Shown in pieces: positions 1-10,100 of a stretch of 50,377 nucleotides of DNA. The translations under genes were made by a program, and so were the position numbers. How positions within the stretch are numbered: position 1 is the first letter of the stretch; each line of letters begins with the position of its first letter. The notes under the pieces were generated by a model that worked only from the letters and a program-made list of their open reading frames with translations, did no database searches and was not told the DNA's origin. Source of the stretch: an uncultured Eubacteriaceae bacterium (GTDB lineage Bacteria; Bacillota; Clostridia; Lachnospirales; CAG-274); the NCBI GenBank assembly GCA_947167715.1, contig CAMVJD010000018.1:1-50377 (forward strand). Reading direction: 5' to 3'.

Positions 1-8
1 TAACGCAT

Positions 9-48
9 AAAAAATACCCTCCTTACTGGGTGTCCAGTAAAGAGGGTA
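9..48 (-). terminator. Rho-independent terminator of the pgcA/PH-domain operon
   Basis: A long hairpin (arms about 15-29 and 34-48: TACCCTC plus TTACTGG paired with CCAGTAA plus GAGGGTA, loop GTGT) is followed, in the leftward direction, by a run of six T on the transcript strand. It lies 45 bases beyond the stop codon of the PH-domain gene, so it fits as that operon's terminator. Confidence 0.75.
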
Positions 49-92
49 CATATCATTAAGCGACAGCTTTTTTGTATATAAAGCCTTCTCTG

Positions 93-482
93 TCAGCAAT
101 TATCGCAGACATCCCTCGTGCCGTCAAGGTATTCACCTACGCGCACGCCCTTTGCCTCCTTTGCCTTTTCCACACTTGCGTGGATAAGCTCCTTTACCTG
201 CCTTGGGTTTTTGACATTTTTTATCTCCAGATGCGCATTTGTTTCGTCCGCAGAGTGGACAATAATGCTGCCTACACCGAAAATACGCTGCCAAAGGTTT
301 ATTTTAAGCGTAAGATCCCTGACGCGGTAAAGGTTTATTTCTTCAAATTTTACATTAAGCAGGCCAATTTCCAAAAACAGGCGGTCATCGCTGAGCGCAT
401 ATTTTGTAAATGATATAGGCAGCCCTAAATGCCTTTTTCTGTCCTGCCAATTATAAGTTATGTTAAGACTGTCTTTTGCCAT
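93..482 (-). CDS. bacterial PH-domain protein
   Basis: A 129-residue soluble protein with no signal peptide or membrane segment. Alternating beta-strand pattern with a basic N-terminal half (ISFTKYALSDDRLFLEIG), a central strand-rich part (KFEEINLYRVRDLTLKIN) and the ending HLEIKNVKNPRQVKELIHASVEKAK resemble the bacterial PH domain (bPH2/YdbT type), in which strands are followed by a C-terminal helix. It starts 11 bases after the phosphoglucomutase stop, with AAGAGG as ribosome binding site, so the two are probably one transcript. The cellular role is unknown; binding of membrane or protein partners is only an inference from the fold. The C-terminus ends in CDNC, which is unusual for the family. 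Confidence 0.7.
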   Translation of the reverse strand: MAKDSLNITYNWQDRKRHLGLPISFTKYALSDDRLFLEIGLLNVKFEEINLYRVRDLTLKINLWQRIFGVGSIIVHSADETNAHLEIKNVKNPRQVKELIHASVEKAKEAKGVRVGEYLDGTRDVCDNC

Positions 483-493
483 AATAAAACCTC

Positions 494-2227
494 TTATGCA
501 AGTATGCTGTCAACAAGCGAAACAATACCGTTTTGTGCCTTTGCGATCTTGCCCTCTACCTCTTCTATGCTGCTGCCCTTGCTGCCAAAGTAAATTTTGA
601 TCTTGGGCTCGGTACCGCTGGGGCGAACGCAGAACCAGGTATCGTCCTCCAGTATATAATAAAGCACGTTGCTTGACGGAAGACCCGTGGACTTTGTTTC
701 GCCCGTTTTAAGGTCTACTATCTTGTCGGCCTTGTAGTCGCGCATTTCAATTACCTTAACGCCGTCTATCTCCTTGGGTGAATCCTCACGCATCTTGCTC
801 ATTACCTTTGCTATATTGGCAACGCCGTCAAGACCCGGAAGAGTGATGGAATGGATAGTTTCCTTGTAAACGCCGTACTTTTTGTAAAGCTCAAGAAGTC
901 CGTCATAAAGGCTCATACCGCGGGATTTGTAGTAAGCGGCCATTTCGCATATAAGCATTGTCGCGCAAACGCCGTCCTTGTCGCGTGCATAGGTGCCCGA
1001 CAGACAGCCGTAGCTTTCCTCAAAGCCAAACACATAAACATATTCGCCCGAGGTCTCAAATTCCTTTATCTTTTCGCCGATATACTTAAAGCCCGTAAGA
1101 ACATCGATATATTTCATACCGTATTCTGCGCAGATAGCCTTTGACATATCGGTAGAAACTATTGTGGAAACAACGGCGCCGTTCTTGGGCAGCTTGCCCT
1201 GTGCCTTTTTCTGCGAAAGGATGTATTCAAGAATAAGTGTACCCGTCATATTGCCCGTAAGCACGGTATAATCACCCGAGGTAGTCTTTACGACTGCACC
1301 TACACGGTCGGCATCGGGGTCCGTACCAACTATGATATCTGCGCCCTTTTGCTTTGCAAGCTCAATAGCAAGGTCAAAAACTGCCTTGTTTTCGGGGTTG
1401 GGGTAGCCTACTGTGGTAAAATTGCCGTCGGGCTTTTCCTGCTGCGGAACAACAAATACATTTTTAAAGCCCGCCTTTGCAAGCGCACGTCTTACAGGCT
1501 TGTTGCCCGAGCCGTGGATAGGTGTATAAACTATTTTAAGGTCTGTATTTTTGATAATGTCGGGGTTTACTATGCAGTCGGTAACGGCATCAAGATAAGC
1601 AACATCTATCTCGGGGCCAACATACTGTATCATACCGCTGTTTACCGCCTCGGTAAGGTCGGCCTTTTTTATCATAGACCAATCGGTAACAGCGTTTACC
1701 TCGTTTATAATTTCGCCGTCGCGGGGTGCAGGAACCTGTCCGCCGTCCTCCCAGTAAACCTTGTAGCCGTTGTATTCGGGTGGGTTATGGCTTGCCGTAA
1801 CAACAACGCCGCCCGTACAGCCAAGATTTCTTATTGAAAAGCTAAGCATGGGAACGGGGCGAAGCTCGTCCGATAAATAAGCCTTAATGCCGTTGCCCGC
1901 GAGCACACGCGCGGTCATCTCGGCAAATTCGGGTGAGAAATTACGCGAATCGTAGGCAATAACAACGCCCTTTTTAACAGCGTCCTCGCCCTGCTTTTTT
2001 ATGTAGTTGGCAAAGCCCTGTGTAGCCTTTGAGACCGTGTAAATATTCATACGGTTTGTACCTGCGCCTATAATGCCGCGCAGACCGCCCGTACCAAATT
2101 CAAGGTTTTTATAAAAACGCTCCTCAATTTCCTTGGGGTCGTTCTCGATAGCCTTTAACTCGGCCTTGGTAGCCTCGTCAAAATAATCGTCCTCAAGCCA
2201 AAGTTTGTAATTTTCCATAAAATCCAT
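494..2227 (-). CDS. pgcA: phosphoglucomutase / phosphomannomutase family (alpha-D-phosphohexomutase)
   Basis: Interconverts glucose 1-phosphate and glucose 6-phosphate, supplying UDP-glucose and glycogen precursors. All four family signatures are visible: the phosphoserine loop TASHNPP (Ser about 146), the metal loop GTDPDADRVG, the sugar-binding loop GFEESYG and the phosphate-binding loop RPSGTEPKIKIYF near the C-terminus. At about 577 residues it matches the long PgcA-type enzymes of Firmicutes. I place the start at the ATG of MDFMENYK, because the ATG four codons upstream overlaps the AAAGGA ribosome binding site. A good promoter precedes it, and the PH-domain gene follows in the same transcript. 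It is transcribed divergently from the malic enzyme. Confidence 0.93.
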   Translation of the reverse strand: MDFMENYKLWLEDDYFDEATKAELKAIENDPKEIEERFYKNLEFGTGGLRGIIGAGTNRMNIYTVSKATQGFANYIKKQGEDAVKKGVVIAYDSRNFSPEFAEMTARVLAGNGIKAYLSDELRPVPMLSFSIRNLGCTGGVVVTASHNPPEYNGYKVYWEDGGQVPAPRDGEIINEVNAVTDWSMIKKADLTEAVNSGMIQYVGPEIDVAYLDAVTDCIVNPDIIKNTDLKIVYTPIHGSGNKPVRRALAKAGFKNVFVVPQQEKPDGNFTTVGYPNPENKAVFDLAIELAKQKGADIIVGTDPDADRVGAVVKTTSGDYTVLTGNMTGTLILEYILSQKKAQGKLPKNGAVVSTIVSTDMSKAICAEYGMKYIDVLTGFKYIGEKIKEFETSGEYVYVFGFEESYGCLSGTYARDKDGVCATMLICEMAAYYKSRGMSLYDGLLELYKKYGVYKETIHSITLPGLDGVANIAKVMSKMREDSPKEIDGVKVIEMRDYKADKIVDLKTGETKSTGLPSSNVLYYILEDDTWFCVRPSGTEPKIKIYFGSKGSSIEEVEGKIAKAQNGIVSLVDSILA

Positions 2228-2293
2228 ACAAAAACACATCCTTTCGGTAAAATTTTAGTTTTCGCGGGTTTGTCCCGTTTACAGTATATTCTT

Positions 2294-2322
2294 ATTATAC
2301 ATAATTTATATAAAATTATCAA
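2294..2322 (-). promoter_or_regulatory. sigma-A type promoter of pgcA
   Basis: On the minus strand TTGATA (2317-2322) is separated by 17 bases from TATAAT (2294-2299), about 65 bases upstream of the chosen pgcA start. Spacing and hexamers fit a housekeeping promoter. Confidence 0.7.
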
Positions 2323-2371
2323 GTAAAAGTTAAAAATTATTGAAAATAACTAATGAAAATTTTGCTGTTTT

Positions 2372-2389
2372 CTGATATAATTATATCAG
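2372..2389. promoter_or_regulatory. perfect 18-bp palindrome upstream of the malic enzyme
   Basis: CTGATATAATTATATCAG is an uninterrupted perfect palindrome, 51 bases upstream of the malic enzyme start. It contains TATAAT on both strands but no good -35 box at the right distance. It could be a dimeric regulator's operator or part of an AT-rich promoter; no regulator is identifiable. Confidence 0.4.
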
Positions 2390-2440
2390 TTGATATTAAA
2401 TAATTATCCGAAATCAAATATATTTTAAAGGAGATCTAAA

Positions 2441-3613
2441 ATGGATTACAAGCAAAAAGCAATGGAAATGCACGCACAGTGGGCAGGCAAAATAGAGGTG
2501 GTATCACGCGCAAAGGTGGAAAACACAGACGATCTGTCTATCGCCTATACCCCGGGTGTAGCGGAGCCCTGTCTTGCAATTAAGAAAAACCCCGAGTTAC
2601 AGTATACTCTGACCCGCCGTCACAATATGGTAGCGGTCATCACGGACGGTAGTGCCGTTTTGGGTCTTGGCGATATCGGTCCCGAGGCGGGTATGCCCGT
2701 TATGGAGGGTAAATGCGTGCTTTTTAAGGAGTTTGGTAATGTGGATGCATTCCCTCTTTGTGTACGCACCAAGGATGTTGACGAGTTTGTAAAGGCGGTT
2801 TCGCTTATCGCAGGCAGCTTTGGCGGCATCAACCTTGAGGATATTTCCGCACCCCGCTGCTTTGAAATAGAAAGAAAATTAAAGGAAGTATGCGATATCC
2901 CTGTTTTCCACGACGATCAGCACGGTACGGCAGTCGTTGTGCTTTCGGGTATAAGAAATGCGCTTAAGCTTACGGGAAAGAAGCCCGAGGACTGTGTGGT
3001 AGCTATGTCGGGCGCCGGCGCTGCGGGCACGGCTATCTGCAAGCTGCTTTTAAAGGCGGGCTTTAAGGATATTACAATGCGCGATATCAACGGCGTTATC
3101 AACCGCAATAAGACCTACCGCGACCCCGCCCTTACCGAGCTTGCAAATATCACAAACCCCAATTTAAAGGACGGCAGTCTTGCCGATATCGTAAAGGGCG
3201 CGGATATCTTTATCGGCGTTTCCGCACCCGGCCTTTTAACAAAGGAAATGATACAGACAATGAATAAGGACGCCATTATCTTTGCCATGGCTAACCCCGT
3301 ACCCGAGGTAATGCCCGAAATAGCTATGGAGGCAGGCGCAAAGGTAATTGCAACGGGCCGCAGCGACTACCCCAACCAGATAAACAACGTGCTTGCGTTC
3401 CCGGGTATCTTCCGAGGTGCGCTTGATGTACGCGCAAGCGATATAAACGACGAAATGAAGCTTGCCGCAGCAGACGCGATATCAAACCTTGTTACCGAGG
3501 AAGACCTTAAAAACGGCATTATTATCCCCTCCGCATTTAATAAGGGAGTAGTGGAGCAGATAGCAAAGGCTGTTTCCGATGCCGCAAGAAAAACAGGCGT
3601 TGCAAGAAAATAA
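2441..3613 (+). CDS. NAD(P)-dependent malic enzyme (oxaloacetate-decarboxylating)
   Basis: Catalyses oxidative decarboxylation of malate to pyruvate and CO2. At 390 residues it is the short bacterial form without a phosphotransacetylase tail. Visible signatures are the N-terminal IAYTPGVAEPC segment, the ITDGSAVLGLGDIGP and MEGKCVLFKEF motifs, the metal/substrate segment VFHDDQHGTA, the nucleotide-binding loop GAGAAGTAICKLL and the late FAMANPVPE motif. The start has AAAGGAG eight bases upstream. It is a single-gene unit closed by a hairpin directly after the stop. Cofactor preference (NAD or NADP) cannot be read with confidence. Confidence 0.95.
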   Translation: MDYKQKAMEMHAQWAGKIEVVSRAKVENTDDLSIAYTPGVAEPCLAIKKNPELQYTLTRRHNMVAVITDGSAVLGLGDIGPEAGMPVMEGKCVLFKEFGNVDAFPLCVRTKDVDEFVKAVSLIAGSFGGINLEDISAPRCFEIERKLKEVCDIPVFHDDQHGTAVVVLSGIRNALKLTGKKPEDCVVAMSGAGAAGTAICKLLLKAGFKDITMRDINGVINRNKTYRDPALTELANITNPNLKDGSLADIVKGADIFIGVSAPGLLTKEMIQTMNKDAIIFAMANPVPEVMPEIAMEAGAKVIATGRSDYPNQINNVLAFPGIFRGALDVRASDINDEMKLAAADAISNLVTEEDLKNGIIIPSAFNKGVVEQIAKAVSDAARKTGVARK

Positions 3614-3621
3614 ATTTATAA

Positions 3622-3643
3622 CGGGAGGCTGTAAAGCCTCCCG
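3622..3643 (+). terminator. terminator after the malic enzyme
   Basis: CGGGAGGCT and AGCCTCCCG form a perfect 9-bp stem with a four-base loop, starting 9 bases after the stop codon. The T tract after it is weak (one TTTT run). Confidence 0.65.
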
Positions 3644-3781
3644 TCGGCTTTTGCGCATATACTTTGGCAAAGCCTCCCCGCGATCGTTGTTGCATAATTT
3701 TAATATTATTGTAATAAAAATTCCTTAATTTATATGTTATAATGTTATAAAACTTACCAATACTAATAAAGGGGTCAAAGT

Positions 3782-5521
3782 ATGAATTTCAAAAAATTAG
3801 GTCATATTGCGGCCTTTGCGTGTGCCGTGGCTGTTTTTACGGGCAGCTTTGGCGTAAACGCAATGGCAAAAAGCTCTTCCGTAAGCAGCAAAACAGCTGT
3901 TTCGGCAAAGCAGAAAACCACGGTTGAGGAAACTACCGAGGTGACTACGCAGGAAGAAACCACAAAGAAAACATCAAAATCAACCAAAACGACAAGCACC
4001 TCCGGCAAGTCAAAATCGGGCTCAAGCAGCGCAGCCTCCAAAAAGGAAACAACTACTGCGGAGGAGACTACGGAAAAACCCACCGTTAAAGAGGAAACCA
4101 CGGAAACCACAACGCAAATACCCGTTGATGCTTACGGTGTGCCGCTTACCGGTGTAGAGCTTGTTGTACACAACATCAAGGCAGAAACACCAAAGGACCA
4201 ATGGGCACAAATATTTACCGCAGACTGGAAGGAAGAAACAGACGAAAATAACGACTATGTCCTTAAACAGCGCAATATTAAATTTGAAAACGGCGATATT
4301 TTTTATCAGCACCGCTACAGCTTTAAGAAAAACGCCGAAGATGCCCTTGTTACCGGCTTAAGCATACCCGGCAGCAAAATAGAGATACGCTATATAGACG
4401 AAAACAGCAAATGGTATATGTCGTCAAATATTGAAAATACGGCCTATGAAACACTTTTTATAGATACCGACAAGGTATCGCTGATAATTGGTGTGCCCGC
4501 CGTATATATGAACGATACTACGGCAAATACCCTTGTCCGCGTACCCGAGCAGGAGAAAAAGGTGGTCATCACAAAGGAATCGGGCGGTTACAGGCTTACC
4601 TACGAATTTCCCAGAAATAAAAACGTAATAGGCGAGATATGGGTGCTTCGCTCAAACTACAAGCTTGCCGACTGGTCAAACGCAAAAACCTTTGATGCTT
4701 TAAGCCACGACCTTGGCAAGGACAGACGTCTTTGCTGGGACGGTTATTATTTCCCGATACCCCATAATTACAAGCCCAATGCACCGAATATGATGTACAG
4801 ACATCCGTCGAATTATGCGGGTGCAAGCTTTGTAAAAAACGGTACCTTCCTTGCCACAAAGGACCTTGGCTATATAATGACAAAAATTTGCATGAAAAAT
4901 CGAAATGCGCAGGGTTATTGGCAGACGGGTCCGCAGTCGGAATGGCTGATGAGCGATTTTAATATAGACGCGGGATTTTACGACACACGTTTTAATACGG
5001 ATTTTGCCGAAAACCTGTTAAATGCATATAAGCTTTACAATGACGAGGAATTTTTGGACGCACTTGTGCGCTACGGCGAATTTTTCAAAAGCCATGCCAA
5101 CGAGCATAACTATATAACACAAAACGGCGGTATACTTGTAGAGGATTACGGTCACACCAAGGCCCATACAAAAACCCATGTTTCCTTAAATCATCAGCTT
5201 GCCGAGATAAATCTTCTTTACAAGATGTATGATCTGACAAAGCATCAGCCTTATCTTGAGCTTGCCGATAAAATGCTGCTTGCAATAGAGGACACAAAGG
5301 ATCAATGGGTGCTGCCCAGCAATAACCTTAACTACGCACTGCACTATACAGGCACATACAACACAATGATAGACTATCCCTGCCTGACCTATAATGACCT
5401 GTATACAACAAGGCATTTGTTAAGGACATACTTTAACAGAAACTCCGATACGATACAGTACCTTATGGATTGTAAGCTGGATTGGATGAAAAAGAATAAT
5501 GTTACGGGTTATTACGAATAA
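3782..5521 (+). CDS. secreted protein with Thr/Glu-rich linker and C-terminal helical catalytic-like domain
   Basis: 579 residues, exported: a basic N-terminus (MNFKKL) and hydrophobic stretch are followed by VNAMAKS, a plausible signal peptidase site. Residues about 35-125 form a low-complexity Thr/Glu/Lys/Ser linker (repeated TTEETT-like units), typical of cell-wall-spanning or glycosylated spacers. The middle part is beta-rich. The last 200 residues are rich in Tyr/Leu/His helices (NLLNAYKLYNDEEFLDALVR, HKPYLELADKML-like repeats) and look like the alpha/alpha-toroid of the D-glucuronyl C5-epimerase family or related carbohydrate-active folds. That assignment is tentative. Start chosen at the ATG after AAAGGGG. 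It stands alone between two terminators. Confidence 0.7.
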   Translation: MNFKKLGHIAAFACAVAVFTGSFGVNAMAKSSSVSSKTAVSAKQKTTVEETTEVTTQEETTKKTSKSTKTTSTSGKSKSGSSSAASKKETTTAEETTEKPTVKEETTETTTQIPVDAYGVPLTGVELVVHNIKAETPKDQWAQIFTADWKEETDENNDYVLKQRNIKFENGDIFYQHRYSFKKNAEDALVTGLSIPGSKIEIRYIDENSKWYMSSNIENTAYETLFIDTDKVSLIIGVPAVYMNDTTANTLVRVPEQEKKVVITKESGGYRLTYEFPRNKNVIGEIWVLRSNYKLADWSNAKTFDALSHDLGKDRRLCWDGYYFPIPHNYKPNAPNMMYRHPSNYAGASFVKNGTFLATKDLGYIMTKICMKNRNAQGYWQTGPQSEWLMSDFNIDAGFYDTRFNTDFAENLLNAYKLYNDEEFLDALVRYGEFFKSHANEHNYITQNGGILVEDYGHTKAHTKTHVSLNHQLAEINLLYKMYDLTKHQPYLELADKMLLAIEDTKDQWVLPSNNLNYALHYTGTYNTMIDYPCLTYNDLYTTRHLLRTYFNRNSDTIQYLMDCKLDWMKKNNVTGYYE

Positions 5522-5582
5522 AATTATCGGGACTTCCGAAAATTTGTGCTGAATAATTTTAAGAGGTAACGCTATATTAATG

Positions 5583-5611
5583 CAAGGGTTGTTAAAAGCA
5601 GCCCTTGTTTT
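5583..5611 (+). terminator. terminator between the secreted protein gene and uppP
   Basis: CAAGGGTTG and CAGCCCTTG pair (one G-U) around a 7-base loop and are followed by TTTT. It ends 18 bases before the uppP start, so it could also act as an attenuator in the uppP leader. Confidence 0.6.
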
Positions 5612-5628
5612 ATGAAAAGGAGATTTTT

Positions 5629-6453
5629 ATGTTAGACTTTTTACGCGCCCTTATCCTGGGCATAGTTGAGGGTATAACCGAATGGCTGCCCATAAGCAGC
5701 ACGGGGCATTTGATACTGGTGCAGGAATTTATAGGCACCATAGTCAACGAAGACTTTAAAGAAATGTTTGATGTTGTTATTCAGCTTGGCGCGATACTTG
5801 CGGTAATAGTTTTGTATTTTCACAAGCTTAACCCGTTTTCGCCGTCAAAATCAAGGGAAGAAAAAAAGCAGACCTTTACCCTTTGGTACAAGGTAATAAT
5901 TGCCTGCATACCCGCCGCAGTTATAGGCCTGCCGCTTGATGACTGGCTTGACGAGCATCTTTACAATTCGTTTGTGGTGGCGCTTATGCTTATAATTTAC
6001 GGCGTATGGTTTATAATTATCGAGTCGGGCAAGAAAAAAGAGCCAAAGTCAAACGAGCTGGAGCAGCTTACATATAAGCAGGCACTTATAATAGGCGCAT
6101 TTCAGGTGCTTGCGCTTATACCCGGCACCTCGCGCAGCGGCAGCACCATAATAGGCGGTATTATAGCCGGCTGCTCACGTTTTGTGGCAACGGAATTTAC
6201 GTTTTTTTTGGCTATACCCGTTATGTTTGGTGCAAGCTTTTTAAAGCTGTTAAAATTTTTTGTTAAAGGCGGTATGTTCTCACTCGGAGAATTTGGCGTA
6301 CTTGCCGTTGGTATGATAGTTTCGTTTGTTGTTTCGATATTTGCAATACGTTTTCTTATTGGCTATATTAAGAAAAAGGATTTCAAGGCCTTTGGCGTAT
6401 ACAGGATAGTGCTTGGCCTTTTGGTGCTTTTATACTTTTTTGTAATAAAATAG
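5629..6453 (+). CDS. uppP: undecaprenyl-diphosphatase (UppP/BacA)
   Basis: Integral membrane enzyme that dephosphorylates undecaprenyl diphosphate to recycle the lipid carrier of peptidoglycan synthesis, and gives bacitracin tolerance. About 274 residues with the two family signatures: [20 protein letters not shown] near the N-terminus (Glu residues and Ser/His of the active site) and [12 protein letters not shown] in the middle. Several hydrophobic segments span the rest, ending in [10 protein letters not shown] use the ATG of MLDFLRAL because AAAAGGAG lies eight bases before it. The ATG 24 bases upstream has no ribosome binding site and lies in the terminator region. Confidence 0.95.
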   Translation: MLDFLRALILGIVEGITEWLPISSTGHLILVQEFIGTIVNEDFKEMFDVVIQLGAILAVIVLYFHKLNPFSPSKSREEKKQTFTLWYKVIIACIPAAVIGLPLDDWLDEHLYNSFVVALMLIIYGVWFIIIESGKKKEPKSNELEQLTYKQALIIGAFQVLALIPGTSRSGSTIIGGIIAGCSRFVATEFTFFLAIPVMFGASFLKLLKFFVKGGMFSLGEFGVLAVGMIVSFVVSIFAIRFLIGYIKKKDFKAFGVYRIVLGLLVLLYFFVIK

Positions 6454-6490
6454 GAGGTTGCCGCTTAATGCGGCAGCCTCCCGTTTTTTT
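6453..6490. terminator. bidirectional terminator between uppP and the dockerin gene
   Basis: GGAGGTTGCCGC and GCGGCAGCCTCC form a 12-bp stem (one G-U) with a 5-base loop and a run of seven T on the plus strand. It overlaps the uppP stop and abuts the stop of the convergent dockerin gene, so it probably ends both transcripts. Confidence 0.85.
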
Positions 6491-7125
6491 TATTTTTCTA
6501 TCGGCATTTTATAGCTTTCAAGCAATGATTTTTGCAGTATTTCAAGTGCATCTGCCGCTGTGATATATCCGTCGCCGTCCACATCCACATATTTAAACCA
6601 ATTTTCCGTAAGGTTTTTAATTGGCATTTTTGCAGACTCCACAAGTGCATTTTGCAGCACATAGGCTGCATCGCTTGCGGTAATGTTATTGTCGCCGTCG
6701 GCATCGCCAAAAATAAATTCAAGCTCTCCGCCGTTGTTTTTGATTATCATTACATCGGGGTCCGCTATACCGGCGCCGCCAACCTTTACAACATAGGTCT
6801 TTTCGCTGCTTGTCCATTCGGCGGGGTCAAACTCAAATTCTATTTTATTCTGCGCCGATATCTCCACCTCAAACTGGTCGATATGTATTATTTTTTTCAA
6901 TATATCGTCGGTTATGTCGGTAAGGCTTGACAGATCGGTCTCGGCCTCGTAGCTTATTACGGTAACGGTCTGTACGGCCTCTGTGCTTGTCACGGCGCAG
7001 ACCACCTTTACCTTGCCCGAATCAAGCCTTTGTGCGCTTTCTATTTTTATATCTGCGGCAAATACCGCCGTATTTAAAAGCAAAATAAATATTATGCCCA
7101 AAATTAAAGAAAGTAGTTTTTTCAT
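6490..7125 (-). CDS. secreted protein with C-terminal dockerin type I module
   Basis: 211 residues. The N-terminal signal peptide (MKKLLSLILGIIFILLLNTAVFA) is clear. The middle 110 residues form a beta-rich domain I do not recognise. The C-terminal 70 residues are two EF-hand-like dockerin repeats: GDADGDNNITASDAAYVLQ and VDVDGDGYITAADALEILQ, each with the D-x-D-x-D/N calcium loop and following helix. Dockerins normally dock proteins to cohesin-bearing scaffoldins or to other cell-surface proteins; no scaffoldin is in this window. It begins 15 bases after the large secreted gene upstream, with GGAGATGAAACT before the ATG, and is the last gene of the run before the terminator. Confidence 0.85.
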   Translation of the reverse strand: MKKLLSLILGIIFILLLNTAVFAADIKIESAQRLDSGKVKVVCAVTSTEAVQTVTVISYEAETDLSSLTDITDDILKKIIHIDQFEVEISAQNKIEFEFDPAEWTSSEKTYVVKVGGAGIADPDVMIIKNNGGELEFIFGDADGDNNITASDAAYVLQNALVESAKMPIKNLTENWFKYVDVDGDGYITAADALEILQKSLLESYKMPIEK

Positions 7126-7140
7126 AGTTTCATCTCCATG

Positions 7141-10100
7141 CTATTCTGCCTTGGGATAATCTTTAAGGTCTGTGCGCTCATAATAATACCAACGCTCCCT
7201 GTATATATCCGAGGTTATATTTTCGCCCTCGACATAGGTAAAGTGGTTAAAATCATAATTTTGTATCCACTCCGTTGTTTTTACATTGGTCGCACCGTAG
7301 TCGCTTCGGTAAAGCCTGTCGCTTTCCATACCGGGTATAAGCCTGAAATACAATTCGCTGCCGTCCTCGCCCTTTATTGTTATGGCGCCTATCCCGCTGC
7401 CGGGTACATCGCGGCTTGTTGCGAAGCTAACGCGCTTGTACGGCAGGAGAGCATCCTCGCGCGACCACGGCTCAAAGTGGTTTTCGGTCTCCCTGCCCAT
7501 TACGGACATTCTTAAATAGGTCTGACAGCCGCGGCATATGGGATTTACATATTCGTAAATATTATCCGTGATAATGACAAGCACCTTTATCTCATTGCCG
7601 TATTTATCCCCGAATGTAACGTAGGTCTCGCCCGTTTTATCTTTTGCTTTTATTACGCCGTCCGTATCTGCCTCTATAAGGCTTGTATCGGCCGGTTCTG
7701 CCGTGGCTATGGCGCCGCTTGCCGCATTGACCGTTTCCTCCGTGTTAGGGGTTATAAATACACATTCGCGGTCCAGCTTTAATTCCTCCTTGTCGGGGTC
7801 GTCCGTGTCGTCAAGCTTTAATTCCACGGTCTCGGCCGCCTTATCCTCGCCGTAGCTTTCGGACAGGTCAAATATAAGCTCCGGTTTTTCGCCCTTTTCG
7901 TCATAGATATAAAGCACATAATCCTTATTGTAAAATTCGTAGCCATACCTTGTAAACATAAGCGTACATTTGCCGCTGCCGTCTATTTCGCCCGCTGCGG
8001 CTGCTGTCGGCGGCGAATCGAAGGTCTCAAAATAAACCACATCGGTCTTTCTGTATTTGTAGGTATCTATGGCCTTGTCATTGGTGCATTTGATATCAAC
8101 GCTGTACATACTGCCGTCCAGCGGCACATCGCTCATGGCTATATCAAACGGTGTCCGATAAACGACCTTTCCGCTCTCATCAAGTATCTCTATGCGCTTG
8201 GGTGCGCCGTTGTCAAAATATTTTGCGTATGTCATTTCAAGCGTTGCCCTGCCGTTTTCGTCAAGCGTAAAGGCAAAATCGTCTGCATACATACTTTCAA
8301 TGACGGGTGCCAGCCTGCCGCGCATACCGGCGTATACATACGGATATTCGGGACTTTCCTTTACCTCGTGGATGTTTATGTCAAAGTAGGTATAATCGGT
8401 ATCGTAAGGCACATCGTAGCTTTTGCCGGGCTCCATATTATCGGGCAGCTCTATCTTTCCTACCGCTTTATCCGTTTTCTTATCAAAAACGGTTATGTAA
8501 TACGGACATTCAAGCTGATTATATGCAAGCAGCGTAAATGTTATTGATGCACGCCCGTTTTTATCGAAATCCCTGCGCCACAGATCCTTATTTTCCGCAT
8601 CATAGAAGCGCACATAGCAGTTTGGCGCGATATCCGCCTTTGCCGAGCCGGGAGCGGTATAAAAATTAAGCGTTATCTCGCCGTTAAGCAGCTCTCGCAG
8701 CTCCTCACATTCCTTTGCAAGACCTTTTTCCGCATCCAGATAGGCCTTTTGACTGAACTGCATCAGCACAGGTCTGAGTGTGTCCCATATCTCGGCCTCG
8801 TAGTTTGCGCAGATATCATCGGCCATTTCGCCCCTTTTTTCGGTATATATCGGTATATTGAGTATTTTGCCGTAAAGTTCGCCACTGCGGTAATCCACAG
8901 CAAAGCTGTAGGCGTAAGTTTGAACCAGTTTTTTTACGGACTTGTCAAATTCGGCATAGTTATCCACAATATTTTTATCGTTCATATCCCTACAGTATTT
9001 GCTGTAGTAAGGCTCCAAATAGTTATACCAGTCCGCTGCGCTGCGCTTGCCCGCAAAATGCTGTATATAAAACCTGTGCAGGCTTAAAAGCTCCTCGTGA
9101 TCCTTGGCAAGCTCTTTGGCCTTAACATGGTTATAGCTCATTTCGCCCAGACCGTAGATCAGCATGGCTATCTGCACGCCCGAGCTTGCTGCGCTTACGC
9201 CTGCCGCAATGCCCGTCCTGCCAATGGCTTCAAGGGTCTGTGTGCTGAAAACACCGTGCTTATACGCATTGTTTGCGGTGCTTATGCAGCCGCCCACAAC
9301 GCCTATCACGGTATACTGTGTGCTTATTTTTCCAAGCACGCCTGTGCTTATCTTGCCGCCCCTGGTCAAAATGGTATTGATATTGTTGCCCGTTGCAGTC
9401 AGTTTGCCGTTAAAACTGCCGTCCAACGCTTCAAGCACCATGGCCGCCGCCTCGTCCTGCGGGGGCGGGTTATCGTGGTTAAAAATTGCAAGTATGGTAT
9501 CGGCGGTAAAAAACATCTGCTGTGATATTTGTGACGGCTCCAACGGCTTTGCAAAGGCTGTCGGTTTGCCGCTGCCCTCTACCTCGAACAGACCGTATTT
9601 TGAAAAATGGTCGGTTATAATGACCGCCTCATCCGCGACATCGTCAATATAGTAGCACGGTACCTCCCATAAACAGGTGTCCTCGTTAAAATACCCCGCT
9701 ATCAGGTTTGAGGCATTATAATTTTTGGTGCGGTCGTATTTTATGCGTATCTCGGCCACGCCGTTAAGCTTTGCGCCGTCCTTGAGCGATACATCAACGG
9801 CACAAATACAGTTTGCATCGTTTATATTTGCCGCATCCGTTTTTTCTATAGACGGACTTGCGCCGTTAAGCTCCGCATCTACGGTCACTTTTGCACCGCC
9901 CGCTTTATTTGTGTCATAATCCTCTGTCGTGTCCGAATCGGCGCGGCAGAACACATCCGCAGTTAAGGGCATGATGCCGTCCATATCCTGCCAGAGCATA
10001 AATTTTTTATCCGATGTACCCGATATATCGGTAAATTCCAAGCTGTTTTCGGGGGACAGACCGTTTGCGGGACGGATGTTCATATCACAGAGCCTGTCGT

